The notes under the pieces were generated by a model, which saw only the letters and a program-made list of their open reading frames with translations, had not been told where the DNA came from and did no database searches. Position numbers and translations under genes: made by a program. Positions 11,236 to 22,592 of a DNA stretch of 64,000 bases are shown here, piece after piece. How positions within the stretch are numbered: the first letter of the stretch is position 1; each line of letters begins with the position of its first letter. This stretch comes from Nymphalis io (taxonomy: Eukaryota > Arthropoda > Insecta > Lepidoptera > Nymphalidae). Where the stretch lies: assembly GCF_905147045.1 (NCBI RefSeq), contig NC_065901.1:7688001-7752000 (forward strand), given 5' to 3'.

Positions 11236-11386
11236 TTATTTTTATTTATTTTTTTTGCTTTAATTCTTTATTATTTTATATTAAAAAAATGATGGATGCT
11301 ACGTTTTGTTAAGATGTTATTTTATTTATTTACTTTTTATGATAAATAATTTATATCTTCGGTTGTCGTTTATTTCTTAGAATATA
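11236..11386 (-). repeat. Right arm of the long inverted repeat
   Basis: Partner of 9752-9893. Its outer end, TTAGAATATA, stops exactly at the TA dinucleotide where the mariner begins (11387), so either the mariner inserted into the arm end or the arm was cut there. Confidence 0.8.
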
Positions 11387-12414
11387 TTAGGTCCTTACAT
11401 ATGAAATTAGAATAGAATATAAAGTATTTTTTTTTTTTTGTAAAATATGTTTACTTAATTAAAGTATGCACCGTCGTTATCTATGCACTTTTGCCATCTC
11501 ATAGGTAGTTCATTGATCCCTTTACTAAAAAAACCATGGTGGCGAGAATCAAACTCTTTGAAGGCGGCTTGGACTGCCGCATCGGATTTGAATTTTTTTT
11601 CTTGTAAGAAGTTGCGTCCATGGTTTGAAGTAACTGATAATAGATATCTACCGTAATCGCTTGGCCAGATTTTAGAAAGATGTAGGGAACGACACCGGCG
11701 CTAGTCCAACAAACACTCACAAGTAAATTTTTCTGTTTCAATTTTCGTTTAGGGCAGGATTTGGCTGGGTCTCCAGGGTTCAGCCATAGCGACGAGCGCT
11801 TCCGATTATCGTACAGTATCCACTTTTCATCACAAGTAATGGTTTGATTTAAAATCCCTTCATTATTGTGTCGGTTGAGCAAAGTAACACAGCAATCGAC
11901 GCATGTTTGCAAATTCGATTCATTCAATTCATGAGGTACCCATCGTTCAAGTTTTTTTACTTTCCCGATTTGCTTTAAGTGGATTAATACAGTTTTATCA
12001 CTTACCCCGAAGCCTGAAACTATCTCTGAAGTGCTTTGTGATGGATCCCCTTCCACAATAGCCTTTAATTCTTCATTTTCCACTTTGGTCTCCGGCCGTC
12101 CACGGGGTTGGTTCTGAAAGTCAAAAATTCCAGAACGAAAACGTTGAAACCAAAAACGTACCGTGCTTTCTTTGGTGACATCAGCGCCGTACTCGTAAAT
12201 ATTCTGATATTTCATGTTTTCCATTGTGTGGTAATAAGCGACGCCAAAGAAAAAAATTATGATAAAAAAACAAATGAATGACTGTTTTCAAAACTCAAAT
12301 GTACCAGCCAAATGAATTTATAAATTTGAATTTGGAATTCTTAACCAAAGAGGAGATATTTCAGATCAAAGTGGTCACTATGACAAAACGCTAATTTTAT
12401 ATGTAAGGATCTAA
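11387..12414 (-). mobile_element. Mariner-family DNA transposon, internally deleted
   Basis: Terminal inverted repeats are TTAGGTCCTTACATATGAAA at the left end and its near complement at the right (12391-12414). TA sits at both flanks (11385-11386, 12415-12416), as mariners duplicate TA. At 1028 bp it is shorter than the related copy at 22593-23837 (1245 bp). The transposase lies on the minus strand. Being deleted in the catalytic core, it could move only if supplied with transposase in trans. Confidence 0.9.
11499..12224 (-). pseudogene. Mariner transposase, defective (deletions in DNA-binding and catalytic domains)
   Basis: The 241-residue frame starts MENMKYQNIYEYG. Family features: a RFWFQRFRSG segment, the second helix-turn-helix region (SQSTSEIVSGF), the mariner hallmark WVPHEL (about residues 93-98) and the first catalytic aspartate in ITCDEKW (about residues 128-134). 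Compared with the copy at 22786, 19 residues (57 bp) are missing after IYEY, removing part of the first helix-turn-helix. About 160-190 bp are missing after LLQTM, which removes the HDN and PTD aspartates of the DD34D triad, and the reading frame then shifts. It cannot be catalytic. Normal mariner transposases are about 345 residues. Confidence 0.9.
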
Positions 12415-12416
12415 TA

Positions 12417-13230
12417 TTATATTCAGCCCTTAATGATACTCATATTATTCGCTAAAGTAATTATTGATATACTGTAGTTTTAGAATTAGTCAAAAATTTA
12501 AATTTTTAAAGTATTGGAAATTCTCTTTGCTTTCATGAATTTAATAATACTGTTATAAAAGTTTGAAATTTCCCTTTGTTTTTGATGAAGAAAGACTTAA
12601 CGACCATTAACGGTACTTTATAACAATTTATATTTACTTCTAACATACATTATTGTAGGCAGCATAGCATTCACATTCATATATAGCGAATATAGTGACA
12701 TCATATATCAAAATCCAAACAACCTTCTACAACCTATTTTAAATATTATTAAGAAATGAGTATCTGATAGTTGTTTAGAAAATCATTCAGATTCTAAAAT
12801 AGTTTCATGTCTACCCGAACGCGCGTAGCTGGCGTAGAACGCGGCTAGCGCGGTAATCCTATTCTAAAAAACATATATGATAATAGACGATGAAACCTCT
12901 CCATCTAAAAAGTTGAGACTGCACCAACCACCGCTATAAGGAATTATATTATTAATATAATAAAGAAATTGAAGATGGCTCTAAAAAATTACACCGCGGT
13001 GTTTGAGAAACTGAACAAAACTAGCGTTGTGGTTTTAATTCATCTTCCTTCGCGCAAGCATCATTGCCGGTTTTCATGGTACCATTGCAACGACGCAAAC
13101 GACGCAAAATATATGTTCCACCATGTGTAATAAATTTGAAGTCTGTATATAAAAATATTGGTCGTCTTGTCAGTGCATCAATACACATTCATAGTAAATA
13201 ATTGTATAATAATTTCTTCACACTCACTAT
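12417..13230. other. Intergenic DNA, nothing recognised
   Basis: Mostly AT-rich. A CG-rich patch at about 12818-12855 (GAACGCGCGTAGCTGG) and a moderately GC stretch at 13010-13110 match nothing else in the window and hold no long frame. Confidence 0.4.
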
Positions 13231-13242
13231 TATTAATGTATA

Positions 13243-13547
13243 CCGTAACAGCCTGTGAATGTCCCACTGCTGGGCTAAAGGCCTCCTCTCCTCTTTTTGA
13301 TGAGAAGGTTTGGAGCTTATTCCACCACGCTGCTCCAATGCGGGTTGGTAGAATTCACATGTGGCAGAATTTCAGTGAAATTAGACACATGCAGGTTTCC
13401 TCACGATGTTTTCCTTCACCGTAAAGCACGAGATGAATTATAATCACAAATTAAGCACATGAAAATTCAGTGGTGCTTGCCCGGGTTTGAACCCACGATC
13501 ATCGGTTAAGATTCACGCGTTCTTACCACTGGGCCATCTCGGCTTTT
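13243..13547 (-). mobile_element. SINE family B, full length, reverse strand
   Basis: The tRNA-like head is at about 13470-13545 (complement of GGGTTCAAACCCGGGC) and the 3' end ACAGCCTGTGAATGTCCC complement at 13246. A 12 bp duplication TATTAATGTATA flanks it (13231-13242, 13548-13559). The 88-residue plus-strand frame here is antisense to the SINE and not a gene. Confidence 0.9.
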
Positions 13548-13559
13548 TATTAATGTATA

Positions 13560-14284
13560 ATCAATTGTAATTATAAAATCAATATGTAATTATAAATCAT
13601 ATTATTATACAGTATATAGCTAGCAAAATATGTAAATTGTAACATATATTTATGTAAGCTTCTGTCAAGCTGTTAACATGTAGAGAGTTAACAGCTGCTA
13701 CACGAAGTTTCAAACTAAGTAACCAAATGACAAAATAGTATCAAATAAGTCGAGGTTCGTGACGTCAACGAGCTGGCAGCACTCTCCAACGATTTATCCA
13801 CTGGAGACGTATACAAATAGCAGATTATTCGGACTTAAGTAAGATTCGTTGACAAACATCGCAACCATTCAGCTGCCTGATAAACCTTTATAGATGGGAT
13901 TTTGCACGCTACATCGATTATGGTATATTTAGTGTTACAAATATAGCTTCACATATTTTAAATGTAAATATCCAAAGTATAATTTGCTATATATCACAAC
14001 TATTGTGGGGTTACGGCAAAATTTCGATCAATAGGAGGTATTCATTAGTGTATCATACTTATAAAATTCCCTGTATAATACTCGAAATATAAGTTAAATT
14101 CATTACTCAGACAACAAAATTAATTCTATTCGAATTAATCGTAGATGAAGAAATATTTAATACAAACAGTAAAAGATCATAATTCGATTAAAGGCTTATT
14201 AATATAAAGCCATTGTCTTTTTCAATCAAAATAAGGTTTTTAGTCCTAAAACGAACAATTATAAATTATAACATTTATTAATTA
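13560..14284. other. Intergenic DNA with a CRE-like site
   Basis: TGACGTCA at 13760-13767 lies in a moderately GC patch (13750-13815). No coding signal and no recognised repeat. Confidence 0.4.
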
Positions 14285-14630
14285 GTAAATAAACAGGCCG
14301 CAGGCCCCGAGGTCCTGGGTTCAAATCCCAGGTTGGGCCAAGAAAAAGTTATTGGGTTTTTCTGTCGAAAATTCTCAGTAGTAGCCCGGAGTCTAAAAGT
14401 TGAACGTGTGTATACTCCCGTGCCTAGGAAAGCACATAAAGCCGTTGGTCCTGCACCTGAACTCATTCCGGTCGTGTCGGATTCCCGACCCATCGTATTA
14501 TGAGAAGGGAATAATTAGGGAATAGAGAGTGCACCTGTGTCTGCGCACACAGTTATGCACTGTAATATGTCCTGCGCAATTGGCTTATTTCATTAAGGCT
14601 GCCGTGGTCGATGATCGGTCTGGAGGACAT
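14285..14630 (+). mobile_element. SINE family A, 5'-truncated within the tRNA-like head
   Basis: It starts inside the head (AGGCCGCAGGCCCCGAGG), keeps the B box GGGTTCAAATCCC and runs to GGAGGACATTA. A possible 8 bp duplication ATTAATTA lies at 14277-14284 and 14629-14636. The minus-strand frame across it is a shadow. Confidence 0.8.
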
Positions 14631-14639
14631 TAATTAAAC

Positions 14640-15190
14640 AGTTACTAATGATTGCTTTTATTAGTTATAAAGAAATATATTTGATCTAGAATTTTGTATC
14701 AGTTATTTTTAAATAATAAATATATATGAGCCTATAAAAATGTAGCACATTTGAACACAAATAACATTTTTCAACATAAAAAATGGAAAAATAAAAGTCA
14801 GGGGCTATGCGATGTTTTTCCACTCCTGCCATATAAATAAGTCACTAAGCTAAGAATTATATTTAAGAACAATTTTAATTAAAATAGAGAATGAGCATTA
14901 AACTAAGATTACTGTCATAGTTTAGTTTTATTTAAAATTAACTTTAAAACGAGGCACTTACTTTGAATAATATCTGAATATTTCTTACACTTGATTATAA
15001 TACCAAAGGAATTATGAAAAAAACCAAATGGACGTTACATAGAAAAAGCACTTATTACAAAAAAGTGAACCGTCTCTCTATAAAACGGTCTTTCGTTTTA
15101 TGGTTAAATGCTAAGAAATACAGAACGCTGTACCGCTGCACGTCACTTAGCACACTTGTATACATGCTATACTATAGTTTGCTAGATTAG
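14640..15190. other. AT-rich intergenic DNA
   Basis: No repeat or gene recognised; poly(A/T)-rich throughout, with a slightly GC-richer end. Confidence 0.4.
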
Positions 15191-15194
15191 TTGA

Positions 15195-15375
15195 CGTTTA
15201 TGGTTCCTGCTCCGCTCCTCAGCGTCTTAGCGTGAATTTATATAGCCTGTAACCCTTATAAACCTCAACAAATGGGCTATATCTAACGCAAAAAATATAG
15301 CAATTCTAAAGATTAACGTGTTCAAATATGCAGACTCTACAACTTTATAATATAAGTATTGATAAGCACGTAGAT
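15195..15375 (+). repeat. Common lepidopteran interspersed repeat fragment
   Basis: The words GTTCCTGCTCCGCTCC, TTAGCGTG, ATATAGCCT and AATGGGCTAT occur in the order I remember from a very common lepidopteran repeat (probably a LINE or SINE 3' region). There is one copy in this window, so the identification rests on memory. Confidence 0.5.
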
Positions 15376-17054
15376 TTGCTATTATTTATGTATGTAGATT
15401 TATTATTAGCTATATCTCGTGTGCCTTCGTTTCGACTACGTTTTGCTTCTTCGAGGCAACCGCGGGCTATGAATAAATATTATGATGTAAAATAAGTTAA
15501 TCTAGGATTCAACATCTGCTACGCCTTTTACGACGACCACTACAGAAATGCCTTCACTGTTACGTGCGCTACGGCAAAAACGTGTTCTTAAATTTGATCT
15601 GTGTGACGAATACTTACTAACATATAATATAAAAAATTATGAAATATTATCTGATAATATTTACAAAATATTTCTATTCATATATAAAGTATGAAATCAT
15701 ATGGGTTTTAAAATTACGATTCCTGTTGAACAATTTAAGCTGATATATTTTTCGAGTCCATTTATCAAACATATGTATTTTAAAAATCTGCAAATTGCAT
15801 TTAAAAATATTATTGCTATGATATAAATTTATCATGGATATCTTCTAATTTATAAAAATCTCGTGTCACGGTGATAGTGGTCGAACTCCTCCGAAACGGT
15901 TCGACCGATTTTTATGAAATTTGTTATTTATATTTGGGAGGTATGAGAATCGGTCGTAAAGTATATTTCATACCGCTAGGTGTTAAGGGTGTCCCTATCC
16001 AGTATTTGTTTCTGATTTTTTGACATTTTTTTTATTTTTTATTTTACTTAGATTTAGTGTCAAAAAATACATATATCCCGAAATTTCACCCTCCTAACCC
16101 ATCATCCCATTTTGTAATCACGATTTTAGTATTTTTGTATGAATAATATCAAAATAATTACTTATAGTGAACCTCATCGAACTTTCGTCCACGTCATTCA
16201 CGAGAAGCGTCGCGTCATTTTGACACTTAAAAATTTTGCAAATCGTTTTTATTTACACGGGACTTATATCGTGTCTTCATCGCAATTTTATGGAGGAAAG
16301 TCAAGAAACCGAAATTTTAGCAAGTGAAAATAATGCAATCTTCAAAAATAAGTTAATAATTAATGTAAATGAATTCAAGTATACATACATTACACACATT
16401 CAATAAACACATTTTTCGAGTGTTTACTATTAACAGTATAATCAGAGAAATGATAGTGTAATCATCTATATGCTCAGCGTCAAAAAAACTATCGGAAGAA
16501 AAAAAAACAAAATCAATGACTATTATTTATCAAGCTATTATAACAATATTTAATTTATAGTAGACTCTGTTATGATTGTTTGAAACTTTTATAGCCATTT
16601 TTGATGTTTAATTTATTTTTAAAGGATTTAAATTACTTCAACAATATTCAAAATAAAATCCTTTAGAAATAATAATATTATTCTTAATCAAATTTAATTA
16701 TTTAATGCAATATGTAAAACTTAATTTCATTTGAATTCTGTTAGCAGCGCCGCGCCACCTTTGAACAGACTATGTTTGTTTATATAGTTTGTGTGAAATA
16801 AATCATATCGAGTTATGTAAAATATAAAACTATATTTAAAAAAATATTTAGCAGTAATTCAATTTGTCTGTTTTAATAGAAACTGTTAGTTGCTAATAAT
16901 TGAATCGATTGAAAGGCAATAAAAAACGCGGTTGCCTCACTGGAATTATAAGGATTAATTTAAATTAATATCTTAGGAGACGTTTCGTTTGTACTATGTA
17001 CATGTACTTTAAACATTCATATGTACTATGTTTATCCCATATTCAAAGGCCAAA

Positions 17055-17225
17055 CATCAATATTTAGTATTGTTTTGTTCCGGCTTAAAGGGTGATGGAG
17101 CAAGTGTAACTACAGGCACAAGGGACAATTTAGTTCCCAAGGTTGGTGGCGCATTCGCGATGTAAGAAATGGTTAATGTTTTATAGTGCCAATGTATATG
17201 GATGAGGGGGACCATTTACCAATAT
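17055..17225 (+). mobile_element. SINE C fragment embedded in Helitron copy 1
   Basis: Carries AGTTCCCAAGGTTGGTGG and the flanking family-C words. The same fragment, shorter at its 5' side, sits at the equivalent place in Helitron copy 2 (53448-53542), so it was inside the ancestor of both. Confidence 0.8.
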
Positions 17226-17251
17226 CATAAATAAAACAAATAACGTACCAC

Positions 17252-17590
17252 CGTTTTCAAAAGTTCTGTCTCATAATGTGGGACGAATGTACGATGAGGC
17301 ACCACTCACACACAAAATCCATAGACATAACCTAAGAAAACAATAATGAATAAACGCATGAAAAAAATCGTAGGGTGGTGGTTTATGCATATAATATACA
17401 TACATGTATAATGACAATCAATAAGTCGCGAGGCCAAACGGTGTCCGTTTGTGGCTTAGATTTGGACACACCATGTTTATCACACGCATAATTATACGTG
17501 GCATGTATCGAGCTTATTTGTGTTGGCTAAAGACGCACTGACAAAAAATATCGAACACTCAATTGCTCTTCGAAATTAATTAACTGCTTT
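17252..17590 (+). pseudogene. Pif1-like helicase remnant of Helitron copy 1
   Basis: The frame fragment KFCLIMWDECTM matches the Walker B (motif II) region of Helitron Pif1-like helicases. Further on, TINKSRGQTVSVCGLD and TPCLSH, then an internal stop and LYVAC, match motifs V and VI. Helitron helicases unwind DNA during rolling-circle transposition. Stops and the missing N-terminal and Rep parts make this a remnant. It is less well preserved than the equivalent at 53719-53868. Confidence 0.8.
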
Positions 17591-18177
17591 AGGATAAAAA
17601 TATATTACTTTTTTCACTTTACATTTAACTTAATCAAACAATGAATATGTCCATTACATTAATCAAATACATTGAATTGAGAAAATGAATGGTTGGTGTT
17701 TTTTTTATTTTATCGGCGGTTATCGTCTACAGCGCTCCTTTCCTTTTTCTGTCATAGATCCCATCACCAAACACTTACAATAAATACCTTTATTTAAAAA
17801 CCAAGATATTCAGTAGATATAATTTAAATGGCAGAACAACGTTTGCCTGGTCAGCTAGTACGTATATAAAAATAATCACATTAAATTTACAATAATCTTG
17901 AGATAAAATGGGTTTTCAGGGACACTTGCATTTTATGACACGATTATGTCGCTTTGACGAGCGCTCAATTGCTATTTGTATATTTTATTGATGAACTGAG
18001 ATATTTTTCCAATACCTAAAAAATACTGACAATTAAATAACGTTTTCACTATCCATCCCTATTTGCATGAAAAAGGAATATACGGAATTGATTAAAGGAT
18101 GTATTTACTTCCAGTTTACAATTTATTTTATTCAGACAGAAACTAAAGAATTGTGATGAAATGTAACTGTTTTAAAC

Positions 18178-18330
18178 ACAAATTAAGCACATGAAAATTT
18201 AGTGGTGCTTGTCCAGATTTGAAGCCACGATCATCGGTTAAGTTTCACGCGTTCTAACCACTACGCCATCTCGGCTTTGTGTTTATAATTCATCTCGTGC
18301 TTGACGGTAAAGGAAAACATCGCTATAAAA
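18178..18330. mobile_element. Two SINE B pieces joined head to head
   Basis: 18178-18277 is the tRNA-like head on the minus strand (complement of the B box region at about 18215-18230). Directly after it, 18278-18330 reads on the plus strand (TTTATAATTCATCTCGTGC, then a degraded ACATCG block). The junction removes both 3' tails. Confidence 0.7.
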
Positions 18331-18427
18331 ATATCTTCTCTAATAATTATTGTGTAACTCCTTATATATTAATGTCAGGCAACTATAACGTTTTTGTTAA
18401 AAATTTTGGCCAATATAAACAGTCATT

Positions 18428-18757
18428 GATGACATCCTCCAGACCAATTTCGACCTCGGCAGCCATTCTCAAGTGAAATTAGCCAAATGCAGGCATATAG
18501 TGCACAAACACAAGTGCACTATCCATTCCTTCACTCTCAAAAACGTATGGAACGGGTATCCGACACAACCGGAAAGAGATCAGAACGGCTTTACGTACTT
18601 TCCGAGGCACGATATCGTAAACGCTGCGAACTCCCGGACTCCGGGCTGCGACTTGCAATTTATATGATATATATTTTTTACCCAAATAACCGTTACATTT
18701 GCCACGACACAAGATTCGAACCCAGGACATCGTAATCTGCGGCCTTATAAAATAACT
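18428..18757 (-). mobile_element. SINE family A, diverged, reverse strand
   Basis: Starts GACATCCTCCAGACC (complement of the 3' end) and runs to CGAACCCAGGACATCGTAATC near the degenerate tRNA-like head. More diverged than the copies at 57343 or 1957. The four overlapping open frames in 18473-18766 are products of the repeat, not genes. Confidence 0.8.
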
Positions 18758-18761
18758 GCTG

Positions 18762-20833
18762 GACAATAAAGGTTCTCTTGATAATAATAATTAATAAGTT
18801 TTCAAGACAGCACAGATGAATGACAATATTAATCATATTCTTAGAGAATATGCAAGGAAATGAAACATAGCCAACATTTCCTAATCTCCAATTATTTGTC
18901 AAAGCTTGACAAGTGCCCGGTAGAAAGAAGCTATGTCAGAGTGATTACGACATCTTCAGTCTAACTTTGGTGAGGGCAGTTGCATGCGGCGGTAGTTAGA
19001 TAGTTGCTTTTATAATATTCATAATTCTTTTTATTTTATCATTAATTAATTATATATAAGAATATAATATTATATTCGTTTCGTAATTCGCTTTAAGTGA
19101 ATTGTTCTAATTAATAAAACGGTTGTGTTTTTTAATAACTGTAAGATAAGAAATAGCGTTAATTTAGGATTGATTTGGATGTTATTTTTAGTGATTAACG
19201 ATTAAAGTGTTAATGTTTAAATAACGGTGATTTTATTATTGAATTATAAGAAACAGAGTAGTTGAGTGCTGTTTATTATTTTTTTAAATAATCCTACTTC
19301 TGGTTTTTAATAATATATGTACATATTATAATTACCAAAATTAGTTAACTTCGATAAGATCGAACTTGGATCGATATAATGTAAATAAAATCTTTTATTG
19401 TAGATACATTAAGAAATACTATTATTATTTTTGGAAATTCAAACTAGGTCAAAAAATACAAACTGATTGTACCACAAAGCGTGGACGTATCTAATACATG
19501 GTTCCCTTAACTTCACCGCTATCTTAATCGAATCAAGCTACCAAACTAGGGCTGCGTATGTGAGCTTAAGATTTAATTAATATCAAAATATACATAATCT
19601 ATTTCAGTAGGTTCATAAGCACTTGTTAATAGCTTAAAAGTCTATCATAATACAAGTCTATACGTTTATACGTTTCGCTACTAATGGTTTCAGATTGTTG
19701 ATTAAACCAAAAAGAAAAAATTGGAAGTAAGCAGTTACTGTCTTATACTAATTTTAGTACATATTTTATGTACTAACGATTTATAAAACTTGTATGGAAA
19801 TATATTTAAAAGTAAACTTTATATCTTTTCAATTCGTTCATTTATCTATCAAATTTTAAAGGTAAGCACAGGCCTCCCATAATTGGCACCAATTCGACCG
19901 GTTCTATGCCCTCCGAATCCAACGGTTTCCCGCACTATGATCTATCATTTTCATGGTTGAATGAAGACGGAATGTACTGACTAGTTGTTAAAAAATAATA
20001 TCCCTAATCTACAAGTAGTGAAAAATATTATTTACCATATGTCAAATTGATCTTAATCTTATATAACTTAAAATCACCCGACAAATCTGTATGTATGTGT
20101 ATAACATATCTGTATGTAATCCCAGGAAATACTACGATTAAGTGGATTTCTATCCCATTTTTACTAATGGGTAAATTAATTCACGAGGAAAATAATTAAT
20201 AAATATGTAATTAAAAATAAATATGTAAATAAAAATTACTTTACGTGATTATAATGTTTGTCTTTTAAATAGAAAAAAAAACATGCGATCGAGAGCTTTT
20301 AGAAGTTAAAAAGTTTTAAAGTAAAGTTCACCATACTATGTACTTAGTGCTTAAGGCAAGCCTCTCATAAATTACAAACCTATGCAGATTAACATTATTA
20401 AATATTTACTAATATATTATTTATACGGCAAGATAATCCATCAACGTCTGAGCTAGGTTGCCAAAGTAACATAAACCGCACAATAACTTAGACGCTTAAT
20501 GTAATTGAATTGAACGTTGCTTACATTATTTACAACAAAAACATTATGTAACCTTGTGTTATTGATTCGTGTTTTACTTTAACACTGTTATATTTATCCA
20601 ATATACTTGATCGAGTGGCTGTAATCTATTTAATACAGAGAAAAAGTGTTGTATAATAAAAATGTAGATAAGATATGCTACAATCTTTTATAAAACAGAC
20701 TAATCTTTTAATATAATTAATAATAATTGATAATCTATATGAGCAATTAAGATTTTAATATTATGTCCTTTACAGAAGTTATAATAAAAACATATATTTA
20801 TAAAGAAAATAATTTAATAAAAACCATCCCTTA
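18762..20833. other. AT-rich intergenic DNA, no gene recognised
   Basis: No frame of note and no assigned repeat. A patch at about 19870-19960 (CCGGTTCTATGCCCTCCG) is GC-richer but single copy here. Confidence 0.4.
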
Positions 20834-20938
20834 CAACGTTAATACGCCACCAACCTTGGGAACTAAGATGTTACGTCCCTCGTGCCTGCAATAACACTAG
20901 CTCACTCACTTTTCTAACCAAAACACAACAGTAATAAT
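20834..20938 (-). mobile_element. SINE C fragment
   Basis: Complement of the core block (CCACCAACCTTGGGAACTAA) and GTGCCTGCAATAACACTAGC. Both ends are missing. Confidence 0.75.
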
Positions 20939-22590
20939 TATTGCTGCTCAGCGGTAGCTTTGTTAGTTAGTGTTAGTAATAACTGATCTCATCCAATTAT
21001 AATAATCAAAACTGTGACACAGCAATAATTCTTTAAGATATATATTGTCGATTTACAACTTTCAACATTTTACGTAAATAAAAATTTAATTTGGTAATAT
21101 TATAATTTCACTATATTAAACACATTGATGAAATAACCAGTAGCGTATAATTAGGCTATGGCCAAGCGACACGTGCCTGGGGTTAAAAGTCTTGGAAGGG
21201 CGAAATTTCATTCGTTACCCAGTTTTTGTTATTTTCCACCTAATCACCATTACATGATTACTCTAAACCTCATTATTAGGCGGATAGATTTTTTTATAAA
21301 GTGATATATGAGGGTAGAAGTGAAATGTCAGTTAAAAAGAGCACCTAATTTATTACAAAATTATGAATTTAACGACATTTTATCGAGACATAAAAGGAAC
21401 AATTCTAATCAGGTAATTTTGCGGTAAAGATCATTCACAAATCACAGACGTATACCTCACATTTTGTTCATTCTCGATACTATGAGCAAAAAACTAATAA
21501 AAATTACAAACAAAAATTTTATTGTTGCTGCTGCCATAACCTTTGACTATTAAATAAACTGAAAACGTTTTATTTTCGAAGTTAAATTTAACACTAGAGA
21601 AGAGTGATTATATGTTTTTTTTTTCAAATTGTTGCCTCAAAAACAGTCCAAGAAGACGCTTATATTAATTTATTACGAAATAAAGTCAAACACTTTTTAT
21701 GATCTTGAAAGAAAAATCCTTGACGAAATACCTCTCATCATAAAATTAATAGCAAATAAGAATTTATCGATCTTAAAATGTACAATGATAAAGGTTTAAT
21801 AAATTAAATTTTTTATTTATTTCTATACTTAGTTTTATTTTTTAATTTTGAATGGAAGAAATATGTTATGCCCATTTTGTGGGTCGTTTTATTGTGTATG
21901 TTGTCTACGCGAAGGCTCGACCTAAATCATTATACCGAACAGTTAGTGTCTAGCAAGTCACGTCAGAGCGAAGGTGGAAGACATCTTGGCACGTACGAGG
22001 TGCGCCATCTTTGTTTCTGGCTGGCTTATCGAATAGATAGTATCACGCTGTGCTGTTAAATGCTTTTAATTGTATGGTACATGCATTGCATTTTCAATAA
22101 CGTCACCTTACAAGTTTAAATTTAATATATTCAGTTCAATATAAAGTGAAATATTATATAATAATAGTGCCTATTTATATTTAAATTTTAATGACAGAAA
22201 AAAATATCAAAATAACAAAGATCATCAACATGAACTACGTTAAACAAAAATAAAACTTAAAATTATATTTTTTATTAAGTTAAAAATTATAAGGCCAATA
22301 TATATAATTATTGTTGTTTAAATATTTATTGCTCATAATCAATTACTTTTGTAGTCAAAGGAAAGAAAGGTAAATATATTTCGATTAAATGTTTGTGGCA
22401 AATAAATGTTATACATTCTATAATAAATATGCTTAGGTTTTGACGAAACTTAGTCGCTTACATAAACAAGTGAAGAAAAACCGATGTCCACCTTTCCAAC
22501 TGCTAAAAGGGTAACTTTTTTTTCAATGTATATTCATTAATGTAGCAAAATATAAAATAAAAAAAGGTTTCTTGTGAACGATATTCATAA
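20939..22590. other. AT-rich intergenic DNA
   Basis: A GC-richer islet lies at about 21895-22050 and gives a chance 63-residue frame with no domain. Otherwise AT-rich; no repeat assigned. Confidence 0.4.
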
Positions 22591-22592
22591 TA

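Larger units (their letters stand above)
15844..17858 (+). mobile_element. Helitron copy 1, deletion derivative
   Basis: The 5' end is TCTAATTTATAAAAATCTCG, starting with TC. The 3' end is CAGCTAG followed by T, preceded by the hairpin GGCAGAACAACGTTTGCC (7 bp stem with one bulge, 17830-17847). TC, CTRR and a 3' hairpin are the Helitron signature. Compared with copy 2 (51824-54150) it lacks the roughly 400 bp holding the start of the Rep/helicase ORF. It retains helicase motif II (MWDECTM at about 17275-17300) and a stop-interrupted version of the C-terminal helicase (about 17407-17580). Confidence 0.88.

Noticed and set aside
13158..13424. 88-residue plus-strand open frame
   Set aside because: It lies almost wholly on the antisense of a full-length SINE B with target-site duplications; similar frames recur wherever that SINE occurs.
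18473..18766. Four overlapping short frames as possible small proteins
   Set aside because: All lie in a diverged SINE A copy and its flanks on opposing strands.
21868..22059. 63-residue frame with hydrophobic start, possible secreted peptide
   Set aside because: No mature-domain pattern, no second exon signal and a GC islet of unknown nature; not defensible as a gene.
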